Source: Casuarina equisetifolia
Taxonomy: Eukaryota; Streptophyta; Magnoliopsida; Fagales; Casuarinaceae
Assembly (NCBI GenBank): GCA_028551475.1
Contig: CM052354.1
Coordinates: forward strand, 9,321,172-9,385,171
Reading direction: 5' to 3'
Length of the DNA: 64,000 bases
Position 1 is the stretch's first letter. Each line of letters begins with the position of its first letter. Shown piece after piece: positions 11,590-23,228 of this stretch. Under the pieces are notes generated by a model. The model saw only the letters and a program-made list of their open reading frames with translations. It ran no database searches and was not told the origin of the DNA. Position numbers and translations under genes: made by a program.

Positions 11590-12725
11590 ATGGCCTCCCA
11601 TTCCGCATCTAGTAATATCCATACCAGCCAAACATCTACCTCCAGTGGAACTTTGAATGCTCCTGCCATTGGAATTTGATTATGCAGTAGTCCAGGCGGA
11701 AGACTTTAGCCATGTCACAATTATAGCACCATATGTCAACAGCTTTGGTGCTCATATATAAGTGGCTGATAATAAAATACAATGTCGTTTTACTTTCTAC
11801 AAGTTGCGTTTTGTAATAAAAGTGTAAGTTGTAAATAAGTGAACGAGTTAGATAGGAGGCCAATTAGCAGGTATAAATAGAGGGAAATTAAGGGCAGGAT
11901 TTCAGTTCAGTTTAGCTAAGTATTCTGTTAGATTGTTCTGAGGTCTTCGATTCCCTCTAAGAAATCCTTCTACTTGTAATCTCTTGATTTTCAAGATTCG
12001 TCGAAATGCAAAACTCCCTAAAACAATTTCAATAGATTCTCCTTGGTTCCTTCTCATCCCTTGACTAGATCCCTTCTTAAAGCTCAATCTCAACTACAAG
12101 ACCATTACATTTGGTATTAGAAACAAAGCTCACATCTTGAGTTCAAAATCTACAATACACTTGGCTATGTATAACTCATTGGGGACATGGGTGCTTGAAT
12201 GTGAGAAGCTCGTTAGATGGTATAACAAAGTATAAAGGGAATGAAGGCCCTAGTAACTTGCCAATAGTCAAGCCAATGGAGCCACAAAGTTTCTTACCTA
12301 GTGGAGCTGTAGAGTGTAATCACCAAAGACGTTGAATTCAAAAGTATAGTGGAAAGTTATAATCTTAAACGTAATTGAACCTGTCATGCTAACAATCTTA
12401 GGCCTTTTAGTTTAATGATTGAATTCATTATAGATTAGAGGGATACAACCATAACATTTGGAATGTGAGGATTGTTCCCTACATTAGAGCTAGTTGCTTA
12501 CTACCGATTACTTATGGTTCATGCCTATCTGCCAATGAATACATCATAGAAATAAAAAGAGGTGGCTCCATTATTAGAACAACTTATCCTGCCCTTATAG
12601 AATGGCATAAACTGGATCGGATGGCATTAGGATGGGCTCTAAATAACTCTTTAAACCCTAGCGTAATTGGCTTTTCCAAATTTACCCGTTACATAGCCCA
12701 ATTCCAATTTTCAAACCCAACCTAA
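11590..12725 (+). pseudogene. copia-1 gag remnant, interrupted by a nested LTR
   Basis: A start codon at 11,590 opens a short frame (MASHSASSNIHTSQ...) typical of the copia gag N-terminus. It stops after 29 residues where foreign LTR sequence begins. Gag-like text resumes at about 12,400-12,725 with YPALIEWHKLDRMALGW, matching the conserved gag alpha-helical region. Gag would package the element RNA. The gene is not functional. Confidence 0.6.
11690..12108 (+). mobile_element. Nested LTR fragment with primer-binding site
   Basis: The segment has a TATA-like GGTATAAATAGAGGG at about 11,870, a pyrimidine-rich U5-like tail and a CA end. It is followed directly by TTTGGTATTAGAAAC (about 12,109), a PBS-like sequence different from that of copia-1. 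It sits inside the copia-1 gag region, so it inserted later. The left boundary is not resolved, and only about 300 bp of possible internal sequence follows. Confidence 0.55.
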
Positions 12726-12949
12726 TTTTTGCTAAGCAAGGCCATTGCACAAATTTGTCTCCTCTTTTTGGCCTAATCTAATTGGTTTCCTAACTCTAGT
12801 AGGATATATCATATCATATCATAATTAATGAACCAAGCCTTGAAAAACTAATTCCCTACAATGGAGTAGACTTGTTAATAAACCATACAAGTAATCTCCT
12901 AAACAAAGAAAGCTCAAAAATTTCAAACATTCTTGTGGTTCCAAATATA

Positions 12950-13480
12950 TCTAAGAACTTATTGTCCATTCCAAAATTTATTAAGGATAATAATTATGTT
13001 TTTCTTGTCTTATTTAAGTTTGTGTAATACAAAATCTTTGTATGGGCTGGCCTTTGCTATACGACAAGGTTAATTGTGTGCTTTATTGCCTAAAGTAGTT
13101 GGCCTCCCAACAACAACCCACTACTTTAAAGGTCTACACTAATAAACTTGTAAATTTGCATATTTATCTAGGACATACAATTTATAAAAATGTAATAAGA
13201 CTATTGAAAATAAAAGGAATGAAGTTTACAATTTCTATACCATCTTCTTGTACCACATGTCAAATTAGCCAAAGCATTCACAATGCCCATCCCTCTACAA
13301 ACAACATTTCTAGGGACCCATTGAATTTGGTCCACTTTATTTAGTGGCCTATTCCAATGCCTTCATCTCAGGGCCATAAGTATTACATATGTTTTCTAGA
13401 TAATTCCTATAAGTTCACTTTTCTCCAAGTTTTGCTTGGAAGTTTGCTTTTATCCAAGTTCACTTAGCTCTATTGTTTCT
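12950..13480 (+). pseudogene. copia-1 gag-pre-integrase and integrase remnant
   Basis: Frames around 12,950-13,010 show the conserved pre-integrase text (NLLS-like, KFIKDNN). The frame at 13,099-13,344 carries CTTCQ and DPLNLVHF, matching the zinc-binding and following region of copia integrases. It continues after a stop with SSQGHKYYICFLDN. The HHCC histidines are partly degraded. Confidence 0.6.
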
Positions 13481-14329
13481 CTTTTTGAGACCAATTTCTC
13501 AATATTTCAAAAAAAAATTATTAAAAACCAACTAAAAACAAAAAATGAAAAATGAAAATTGTGGGGCAATGGAATTTATGCCCAAAATCATTTTGCACTT
13601 TGTTAGCACAATTGGACATCTATTAATAAATCTCAAGCCCATATGTCCACTTTCAAAATGAATCCATTGAAAGGAAATGTTTGAATATAATTGAAACTTG
13701 ACTTTCTTTGATCCAACATGCCTAAGTACCTTTAAGATGCTAGGATTTTGCTTTTGAAACAACAACCCATATCATAAAGTGGTTGCTCACTTCAACATTA
13801 CAAAATAAAACTCCTTAGGAAAAATTTATCATAATACCCCATCCATCCCCAATTTTAGAGTTGTTGGATGCCTTGTCTACCCTTCTTTAACCTTCCACAC
13901 ATCATAAGTTGAATCCGTGATCAATACCATATGTGTTTCTTGGGCATCCTAACAATTAGAAAGGGTGTAGATGTCACTGTACAAAAACAAATAAAACATA
14001 TATTGTTGTAAATGCAATATTTGATGAACAACAATTTCTTTTTCATTAACCTCAAACACAAAATCCTATTATGACATTTGGAATCCAACTTTTTCTTTCT
14101 TTACCCATAATATCTTCTTCACAAACTACTATACCAATTAATCATCCAATTCACCACAATCTCAAGATCCACCTCCTTTGAACTTTGTTCTACAAGAACC
14201 TCATCCATTCAATCACCAATGCACATAATGGCTACATGTTTAAAACATGGTACAATTCTTAGATGCATGATTACTCACAATTTATAAATACTTATATAAC
14301 CTCTGCTTATACTTACATTGAGCTCAAAA

Positions 14330-15780
14330 ATTTGACTTAGGCTTTTAAAGATCATAATTGGTGTTTAGCCATGGCAAATGAATACAATATACTTTTCAAA
14401 AACCAAACATAGGAATTGGATTCACAGTCCAAAATCGTCTTCCCAATAAAATGCAAATGGGTACACAAACTTAAATGGTTGATAGTTCACTTGAACATTA
14501 TAGAGCATAACTTGTTGCTAAACATTTCTATGAATGTCTTAGTATCAAATATTTGGAGACTTTCATCTCTATTGCAAACCCAATAATTGTTCAAACAATC
14601 TTTGTTATGGTGTACTCTAACAACTGGACAATCTAACAATTCATTAAAATGTCCTTTTTACATCAATCTTGAAGAATAAGTCTACATGATCTAACCTTAA
14701 GGTTTCATTAACTCTTAAGATCCACACCATGTATGTCATCTTCGACACTCTCTCTATGGCTTAAAACAAAACTCTCATACTTAGCACCAATGACTAAGTA
14801 GTTTTTTTTTCCAAACCATTGGTCTTAGAATTTCATCATTATTCATATTACATACATCTATATATGCATTTTCTTTTTCATCTATGTTAATGACATAATT
14901 CTCATAGGAAGTCCTAATGCTCTTCTCAACCAAACCCTTTTACACAACTTCAAAAATAATTTGACATTAAGGATCTTGGGCATTTATGTTATTTTTATGG
15001 TATTGAAGCTTAAAATACCAAATAAATGATTACTTTTATATCAAGCTGAATTTGCACTTGAAATCATTCATTGTGAAAAAATGCGTGACACTTGTGATAG
15101 CTCCACCCCAACTTCTACTAGTCACCCACCATCAATAAATGATGGTGATCCCTTCTTAAATTCCACTTATTACATAAGCATTGTTGGCACTTTACAATAC
15201 CTTATGGTAAATGACCAAATATTGTTTATGTAGTTAACATAATATTCCAATCTATGCATGCATCAACTATTACTCATTGGCAATCTATTAAAAGAATTCT
15301 TTGTTTCCTTGCAAATACTCCGTATTATGGTCCTTAACTCACAAAAAGCTCCGTCAACACTTTTAATGCTTATTTTGATGCCGGATTGGCTAGTATTATG
15401 ATGATTGACAATCCATTCTGGGTTTTACATCTTTCTTGGTTCAAACTTAAGTTCTTGGAACTCCTACAAATAGAAGACCTTAGCTTGCTCTGTTATTGAA
15501 GTTGAGCTCAAAAGTTTAGTTAACTCTATAGCTAAATTAATATGATTTGAAGCTTTTCTCCAGGACCTCTTTGTCCTTCTACATCAACCCCTCACTCTTT
15601 GGCATAATAATCTCTTTGCACTCTAATGGGTCTTATGACCCATGTTAGGACAAAGTATGTTGAGATTAATTTTTATTTCATTCTTGAAATGATCAAAAAC
15701 AAGAAACCCGTTGTCCACTTTATGTTACACGTGGATCAAATTACAAACATCTTTACTAATAGACTTTCTTATGCTTGATT
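14330..15780 (+). pseudogene. copia-1 reverse transcriptase and RNase H remnant
   Basis: Translated pieces in shifting frames match copia RT (MANEYN, CKWVHKLKW, DIKDLGHL) and the RNase H end (THVRTKYVEINF, then HVDQITNIFTNRLS). Stops and frameshifts are dense, and no YVDD catalytic motif could be read. The remnant confirms + strand orientation. Confidence 0.65.
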
Positions 15781-15834
15781 TAACTTACTACAAACAAGTT
15801 CACGATTCCAACCAACCCAACAATTTGCAGTGGA

Positions 15835-16320
15835 TGAAAAAAAAAATTCTTTAAACCACATCAACTTCACTTGAGCAGATCATTAAACCACATGACAATA
15901 ATAAACACATCATTCCTATGAATTACGGCAACAATATTCTCACTAATGTCAATTCTCCATAGGAGAAGGAAAAGACTAAATGCCCAAGGTCCTCCACCAA
16001 CCTCAATCAGTCACCAAACAAAAATCATTACTACATCACTACAAATCAAACTGATTCAAGAAACGATTTTCATCTACTTCAATCTTCGCATTCTAGGAAT
16101 ATCTCTGAATTTATTTCTACATTCAATTCCTTCTTATTTATTTCCATCTACAGAATCCTCTACAGATCTATAAATGTGGCCTCTATGTACATTTGTGATT
16201 ATCGTTTTGAAATACAATTTTCTCTATGCTCATTCTCATGTTTTGGCTTTTACTTCTAGTTTAATTCTTCTTTAAATCCAGGAATTTGTCAAAAAATCTT
16301 ATAGCTTTTCTCTTCTATCT
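15835..16320 (+). repeat. Right LTR of copia-1
   Basis: Homologous to 10,910-11,532. A degraded polypurine-like CAATTTGCAGTGGA precedes the TG at 15,835. It ends TCTCTTCTATCT, like the left LTR. Confidence 0.7.
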
Positions 16321-16321
16321 C

Positions 16322-16627
16322 TTTCCATGCATCTCATCCACGTGGAAAATGTTCATGTTTTCCAGTGGACTATAAAGTGCGTCAGCACACCACCGACGGT
16401 AGTTGTACATAAGAGAGAATACATGGTAGAAGAAACCGTGTGCGCAGGTGGGATATCAAAGCTGACCAGACCGAACTGCACTTTTTTATGTTACGGCATA
16501 TCAAATATAATATTAAAAACCTAAAAACTAAATCCAAAAATAATGTATGTACTAAATAATCCTTCTTTAGTTTAATCTTTTATCTCGCAATGGTTCTCTT
16601 CAATATGAGATTCACGATCTCCTACAC
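16322..16627. other. Spacer between two copia elements
   Basis: About 300 bp without an identifiable gene. An open frame at 16,327-16,524 has no recognisable domain. Confidence 0.4.
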
Positions 16628-16632
16628 CAATA
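16628..16632 (+). repeat. Target-site duplication, left (CAATA)
   Basis: CAATA immediately outside the left LTR equals CAATA at 22,674-22,678 outside the right LTR. Five bp is the expected length for Ty1/copia integration. Confidence 0.85.
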
Positions 16633-16908
16633 TGAAGAATTTGATGAACTCTTATATGTTTGGAACAAAAGCTTGTTTACTGATCAAGCAAAACCAAAAC
16701 TAGTTACAAGAGAAAACAAAGCCGTAGAGAGAAGAACTCTTAATGTGTGGCTATTATGATTTACATATTAACCTAAAAAGCTATATATAAACATAAATGA
16801 GGCTTATACAAGGGAAATCCTAATATCTCATAATATAGGAAAATATATTGGGCCTTATTCTAGGCGCAATATATGGTAACATAAATATAAAATCTTCAAC
16901 CTTCAACA
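16633..16908 (-). repeat. 3' LTR of copia-2
   Basis: In element orientation it starts TGTTGAAGGTTGAAG and follows the polypurine tract. It matches 22,397-22,673 nearly base for base. Confidence 0.92.
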
Positions 16909-16920
16909 CCCCCCTTCAAG
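16909..16920 (-). other. Polypurine tract of copia-2
   Basis: The - strand reads CTTGAAGGGGGG directly before the TG of the 3' LTR. The tract overlaps the final pol stop codon (TGA, 16,918-16,916). It is the usual primer site for plus-strand DNA synthesis. Confidence 0.8.
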
Positions 16921-19900
16921 CTGAGGGTCGAAAGAAGTCCAAGACCCCAAGCTTGCTAAGGAGATGATAGTGTTGATTTGTCCCTAAAGCCTTGGTCAAA
17001 ATATCTGCAGGTTGGTCACCACGACCAACATGTGCTGTGCTAATTAAACCATGACGTATTTTTTCTCGAATAAAATGACAAGAAACATCTATATGCTTGG
17101 TCTTCTGATGAAAGATTGGATTTTCTGCCAATTTTTACGCTGCTTCATTATCACAATATAACAGCACTGGCTGTGAAACATTAATTCTCATATCTTTTAA
17201 TAGACCAACCACCCAAACGATCTCACAAGTAGTGGTTGCCATGGCCCTGTATTCAGCCTCTGTTGAAGAAAGAGTCACAACTAGTTGCTTTTTACTTTTC
17301 TAAGAAATTATTGAATGTCCAAGTGTAAGACAGAAGCCAGTAGTGGATCGACGTGTCATAGGGCATTTTGCATAGCTAGCATCACAGAAAGCTTGCAAGA
17401 GAAAATTGCCATTTGAAGGAAAGAATAAACCAAGCCCTATTGTTCCTTTAAGATACTTGACAATGCGGAGAGCTGCTTCCCAATGGGATTGCTTGGGAGC
17501 ATGCATGAATTGACTTAAGAGGTGTATGGGAAAAGCAATGTCAGGGCGTGTCATATCAAGATAATTCAGCTTACCAATCAATTGCTGATAACTCAAGATG
17601 TTCTCAAATGGTGGATCATCTATTTGTGGACGAACTTGCTCATCATATTTCAAGCTAGTAAATAAGACATTTGTCTCCATAGGATTTTCAACAGGCTTTA
17701 CAGCTGATAGTCCCAATTCAGAGATCAATTCTAAGATATATTTACGTTGACTAAAATGCATGCCATTTGAATCTCGAAGGATCTCAACTCCAAGAAAATA
17801 CTTGAGTTCTCCCAAATCCTTGATTCGAAATGTAGAATGAAGATAGGCTTGTAAAACCTCAATTTCTTGTGTGTCATCACCAGTAATTAAGATGTCATCC
17901 ACATATATGAGCACTAAAACAATATTATTATCTTGTCCTTTAGTGAAAAGAGAATAGTCATATAGTGACTGTCGATAGCCAGCAGATACTAAAGCTTCTG
18001 TAAACTTCTCATTCCATTGTCGTGAAGCTTGCTTTAACCCATACAAAGATTTCTTCAATCGACATACTTTGGACCCCCCTTCAAAAGGACTCCCAGGTGG
18101 TGGTTTCATATATACTTCCTCATCTAAATCTCCCTGTAGAAATGCATTATGGACATCCATTTGTCGAATAGTTCATTTACGTTGTGAAGCAATAGATAAT
18201 GCACTTCTAACTGTCACAGATTTTACTGTAGGAGAGAAAGTCTCATGATAATCGATGCCTTCTGTCTGACTATAACCCTTCGCTACTAGACGAGCCTTAA
18301 ACCGCTTAATACTCCCATCGGCATGATACTTAATCTTGTATACCCATTTACATCCTACGGGTTTTCTTCGTGGTGGTAGGTCTACCAGTTCCCATGTTCC
18401 ATTCGATTCTAATGCTTTCATTTCCTTATCCATGGCATCTCACCATCTAGAATCCTTAACTGCCTCATGGTAGAACAAGGGTTCTATCTCAGGTGAAATG
18501 GCTGCTATGAAGTGTTGATGTGGAATGGGTAAATGTGTATAAGATACATAGTCAGATATGGGGTATTGTATGGATGAGCCAACATTGTTGCAAACATAAT
18601 CTTGAGTCCATATGGGTGGCCTGGAAATTCTAGTAGATCGTCTAGGAAGTGATGATCGGAATTGGGGAAACATAACCCTCATGATGATCCGATTTAGAAC
18701 CTGATTGATTCCCCTTCTCTTGGTGAGTTTTTCGAGCATGAGGAGCAACATATGGAGTAACCGGTGGTTGAAGAGGATCTGACTCAATAGCCATGATGAA
18801 ACCAAAGAAGTCTCCAAACTACTTGTACCAGGAAATATCCAAGAGAAAAACAAATATTTGACAAAGTATCCAAACCACAACAGCAAACCAAAATAGTCAC
18901 AAAGTGCGGAAGCAAGGAGGAAAAAATACCAAAGATCGTGTGGCTGCTTGGTGTAGTCGATAAAGTCAAATTTGTTTGATCCGGTATAGTGCCGAAGAGA
19001 CAAAAAACCCACAAAGCAAAAGACAAAGGGGGGTGATGTAGAAAGAGGATCTATAATCTCCAAGGTAGAATCATTGGGTTGGTTGCCTGAGATATTGGAA
19101 GTGGTAATATTTGGTGTAGTATGAATGGTTGTATCAGGAATGGAATTTGATTGGGTAGGAGAGATTACCTGAGTATCTGAATTAGGGTTAACTCTAATAA
19201 CTTGTTGTGCAGGCTCCTCATCTTGAGATGACATCATAGGGAATTATGAGGAATGGGACCCATTCTTTATGTTTGTAAAAGGGAAAACATTTTCATGAAA
19301 ATGAACATCACGACTCACAAAAAATTTCTTTCTTTCAATGTCATAAAGTTTATACCCTTTTTGCTCAAAAGGGTATCCCATAAAAATGCTAGGAATAGCT
19401 TGAGGGGCAAATTTGTCTTTATGCCCCACCACTAAAGCATAGCAAAGACAACCGAAGACTCGAAGTCTAGAAAGGTCAGGAGCTTTCCCATGAATCATCT
19501 CATAAGGACATTTTCCATGTAAGACTGAAGAAGGAATGCGATTGATAATGTGTGTGACAGTGAATATACACTCACCCCAAAAACATGTAGGCATGTGACT
19601 TTGAAATTTTAATGCCCGTGCAACATCTAATAAGTGACGATGTTTACGTTCTACCACACCATTCTATTGTGGGGTATATACACATGAACTTTCATGCATT
19701 ATACCCCGTGATGAAAACAATTTGTCACATGAGGAATTAAAGAAATCAGTTGCATTATCAGAACGAATGCGTTTGATTCCAATGCTAAAATGATTTTGAA
19801 TTGTGTTAAAGAAACGTTCCAAATGTGATACTGTTTCAGTCTTATGTTTCATGAGGAAAGTCCAAGTTTCTCGTGAAAAATCATCAACAATGGTTAGAAA

Positions 19901-21847
19901 ATATTTTGAACCATCATAATTTGGGGCATGATATGGTCCCAAAATGTCCACATGGATTAAATCAAAAAGATTTTTGACATTCTCAGTGCGAACAGTGAAT
20001 GAATCACGTGTTTTCTTAGCAAGAGGGCAAACTGAGCAATGGAAATCAGAAGACGGAAAATCTTTGAAATCATTCAAAAATTTAAATTTAGATAAAGACA
20101 TGTGACCAAGTCTTGAATGCCATAAATGAAAATTAAGGTCATTACATGCTGAAGTAATTGAAAGGGCCGGTGCAGTACTGGAAAATTTGCTAACATGTTT
20201 ATTCCTAGGGTGCAAGAAAAAATAAAGTCCATGTCGCATTCTACCAATTCCCTTGACATCACCCGTCGAGAGGTCCTGAAACACACACAAATCAGCATAG
20301 AAAACCACTAAACAGTTATTCTCAGCAGTGAATTTAGCTACGGACAACAAATTATATTTGAAATCACGAGAATAAAGAACGGTATGTAATTTTAAACCGT
20401 CAACTAGGGTTATGGAACCAGTGTGGGTGACTTGGGTTAATTCCCCATTTGGCAGTTTAACAGATCTAGACTTAGTCATGCATTTAACAGGAAATTCTAA
20501 ACAATTAAAATCAGCAGTAATATGATCACTGGCCCCACTATCTATAATCCAAATGTAAGGAAAAGATTCTGAAATACCTGCTCCATTAGCATGAGAGGTC
20601 CTACCATAGTCTTCCTTGATCAAATGGATAATGCACTCATACTGCTCTGGTGTAAAAGTGCAATGACTAGGCTCAACAGTGGCCAAATTGACAGTAGAAT
20701 TACTAGTAAAATTCTTGTGACCTGGGGGATAGCCATTAAGCTTGTAACAAGCTTCCTTCTTATGTCCAAAAAGCTGACAATGCTCACATTGTGGTCCTTT
20801 AAGACGATAACAACTTTCCTTGCGGTGCCCCTTTCGTCCACAATGCTCACATTTGGGTTTGCCAGAAACCTTAGATGATGTATCATTTTGCCCTACTTTG
20901 AGCGAAAATGATGTGTCATTTTCGTTATGCAGAGGTGTTGTCCTAGTTGATCACTTAGGCCCTGGTGTTGCAACAAGTGGCTCAAATGCGGACCAGCTTG
21001 TTGCATCGATCCCATATGTCGACGTAAAAGCCTGAGAATCACCAATCGTCTTCTCTGGACCTCCATACCGGTATTCGACATTGTTGGCGATGGAGTAAAC
21101 TTGCAAAACGTCAGGAAGTGACCTCATGAGCAAAATCTGGTCTCTAAGATGAGAAAAGCGATCATCTAGTCCTTTCAAGAATTGATAAAACTTCATGCGT
21201 TCTTGATGAAGTTTCCAACCGTCAGTTTTGGACATTTCCAGTGAATCCAGAGCCATCAATGCTGCATACTCATCCCATAGTGCTCTCAAGCGATGAAAAT
21301 AAGAAGCAATTGATCCACCCGATTGCTTCGTGGAGCTTAATTCATTCAAAAGATCATAGATTCGGGTCGGGTCGACCTGGCTGTAACAAGTACAGAGCTC
21401 CTTCCAGAGATCAGCAACACTAACTGTGTAGATTAAGCCCTCATAGAGTTGCCCAAATAGCGAGTTAAAGATCCAAGAAAGACAAATTGCATTACAACGC
21501 TCCCAGATAGGCAAATAAGGCGAATTTTCAGCCGGAGCAGGGTATTTGCCATCCATAAATACCAACTTGTTCTTAGAGAGAAGAGCAAGTTTCATAGCAC
21601 GACTCCAAACAGCATAATTACTAAAGCCATTGAGTTTAAAACCAACCAAAGGAGCTCCACTAGTATCACCGGGTGGTAGATATAGGGGATCATTCGAGTC
21701 TGTGATGATCGGAATTGGGGAAACATAACCCTCATGATGATCCGATTTAGAACCTGATTGATTCCCCTTCTCTTGGTGAGTTTTTCGAGCATGAGGAGCA
21801 ACATATGGAGTAACTGGTGGTTGAAGAGGATCTGACTCAGTAGCCAT
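16916..21847 (-). pseudogene. copia-2 Gag-Pol polyprotein frame with seven stop codons
   Basis: A single reading frame runs from ATG 21,847 to TGA 16,916. It contains gag (21,847-20,954) and two CX2CX4HX4C zinc knuckles (about 20,851-20,747). Protease IIDSGASDH lies near 20,540, pre-integrase/integrase at about 20,200-19,440, RT with IYVDD near 17,900, and RNase H with the copia ending ADILTKAL. Stops lie at 20,953-20,951, 19,666-19,664, 19,246-19,244, 18,442-18,440, 18,175-18,173, 17,302-17,300 and 17,137-17,135. All segments share one frame, so no net frameshift has occurred. Each stop is one C-to-T or G-to-A change away from a plausible sense codon, which fits cytosine deamination (inference). 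A foreign 379-bp insert lies between integrase and RT. Confidence 0.9.
18649..19027 (-). repeat. 379-bp leader/gag-start copy inserted into pol
   Basis: Nearly identical (about five mismatches by eye) and co-oriented with 21,702-22,080, which spans the end of the leader and the first gag codons. The offset is constant at 3053 bp. Here it lies between the integrase C-terminal linker and the RT part of the frame, and it is read through without a stop. A template switch during reverse transcription is the simplest origin (inference). Confidence 0.92.
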
Positions 21848-22080
21848 GATGAAACCAAAGAAGTCTCCAAATTACTCGTACCAGGAAATATCCAAGAGAA
21901 AAACAAATATTTGACAAAGTATCCAAACCACAACAGCAAACCAAAATAGTCACAAAGTGTGGAAGCAAGGAGGAAAAAATACCAAAGATCGTGTGGCTGC
22001 TTGGTGTAGTCGATAAAGTCAAATTTGTTTGATCCGGTATAGTGCCGAAGAGACAAAAAACCCACAAAGCAAAAGACAAA
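21702..22080 (-). repeat. Source copy of the 379-bp duplicated segment
   Basis: In its normal place, this segment is the last part of the leader and the first 146 nt of gag. It matches 18,649-19,027. Confidence 0.92.
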
Positions 22081-22381
22081 ACTAAGCGGCGGCAAAGTGT
22101 ACCCTTTTGGAGAGAGAAAACCAAGTGTACCTTTTTTTTGGAGAAAACCAATCTCGCACCTTTTGCTTTATTGTGGAGAGAGAAAACCAAGTGCACCTTT
22201 TCTTGAAATCGGAGAGAGAAAAGGTATGAAGAAAAATAAAAGCAGCCAAGTCTTCACTCATGGCACCCTTCTCTTTAATTCGGAGAGAGAAAGCCGTATA
22301 ACAAAGACAAAGCACTAGAAATCCAAAATTGTCTGCTCGGCACCATGAACAAAAACTAACCAAAGAATCCAACAAAATCGT

Positions 22382-22396
22382 TGGCTCTCGATACCA
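22382..22396 (-). other. Primer-binding site of copia-2
   Basis: The - strand reads TGGTATCGAGAGCC immediately inside the 5' LTR. It resembles the 3' end complement of initiator methionine tRNA used by many plant copia elements. Confidence 0.85.
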
Positions 22397-22673
22397 TGAT
22401 GAATTTGATGAACTCTTGTATGTTTGGGAACAAAAGCTTGTTTACTGATCAAGCAAAACCAAAACTAGTTACAAGAGAAAACAAAGCCGTAGAGAAAATA
22501 ACTCTTAATGTGCGACTATTATGATTTACATATTAACCTAAGAGGCTATATATAAACATAAATGAGGCTTATACAAGGGAAACCCTAATATCTCATAATA
22601 TAGGAAAATATATTGGGCCTTATTCTAGGCACAATATATGGTAACATAAATATAAAATCTTCAACCTTCAACA
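22397..22673 (-). repeat. 5' LTR of copia-2
   Basis: 277 bp starting TGTTGAAGG in element orientation, with a TATA-like TTATATATAG near 22,545 that could drive - strand transcription away from the endoglucanase gene. CAATA follows outside (22,674-22,678). Confidence 0.9.
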
Positions 22674-22678
22674 CAATA

Positions 22679-23228
22679 CTATGATTTCTTCCTTTGTACC
22701 TACTTATGTTTTACATACATTTTTATAGACATTAATTTGAAGGAACATGCTGGTCGAATAACATGCACGAAACTCCAACCGGGACTGCCGCTGGGAAAAT
22801 AGTATCTTAATCAGGCACAGCTGGCTTTTTGTTTCTTTCCATGATAAAAACCTCAAAAGCCTCCATCTGGACAGAAAACAAATCGATCTATTTTAGATGC
22901 AACCTCTTAGGAACGTACACGTCCTACCTGAAGGCTTTATATTTCTGTATCTCTCTTCCCCAAGTCAAACCTCTACGTCTCTCTCCATATATATGTATGC
23001 GTTTATTAATGTGTCTTTCAAGTGTCTCAGTTCCCAACCGTACTCCCCTCCATCTGTTCTTGGCGTCTTGTTTCTTCTATCATTCACCCATCGAACACGC
23101 AACAACTTCTTTCAGTCTGAGTAGATTAAGTCGATGTTCTTGAATCATATGCATGGAAGCCTTTTCTCTCTGCCATGAATGTACTTGAATTAGGAGAGAA
23201 AGAAACTAGAGACTAGATCAGCTAAATC
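22679..23228 (+). promoter_or_regulatory. Upstream region of the endoglucanase gene
   Basis: About 550 bp between the copia-2 target site and the endoglucanase ATG. It holds pyrimidine-rich text and a TATA-like CCATATATATG near 22,987. No firm promoter element can be called. The retrotransposon truncates whatever lay further upstream. Confidence 0.35.

Larger units (their letters stand above)
10910..16321 (+). mobile_element. Degraded Ty1/copia LTR retrotransposon (copia-1)
   Basis: Two related LTRs flank decayed gag-pol in copia order: gag, gag-pre-integrase, integrase, RT, RNase H. A tRNA-iMet type primer-binding site (TTGGTATTAGAAG) follows the left LTR at about 11,532. The coding region is full of stops and frameshifts, and the LTRs differ by many substitutions and indels, so the insertion is old. 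LTR outer ends are approximate because the terminal dinucleotides have decayed and no target duplication was found. Confidence 0.8.
16633..22673 (-). mobile_element. Structurally complete Ty1/copia element (copia-2)
   Basis: A 6.04-kb element read right to left: LTR, PBS, leader, gag, protease, integrase, RT, RNase H, polypurine tract, LTR, flanked by a 5-bp CAATA duplication. The two 276-277-bp LTRs differ at about ten positions plus one indel by eye (about 96% identity), so insertion is moderately recent. The gene order (integrase before RT) defines copia. Seven in-frame stops make it non-autonomous now. It lies about 555 bp upstream of the endoglucanase start codon, in the opposite orientation. 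Confidence 0.92.

Noticed and set aside
18784..19026. Short hydrophobic ORFs in the 379-bp duplicated segment
   Set aside because: They come from retrotransposon leader sequence and occur identically in the source copy. No gene is implied.
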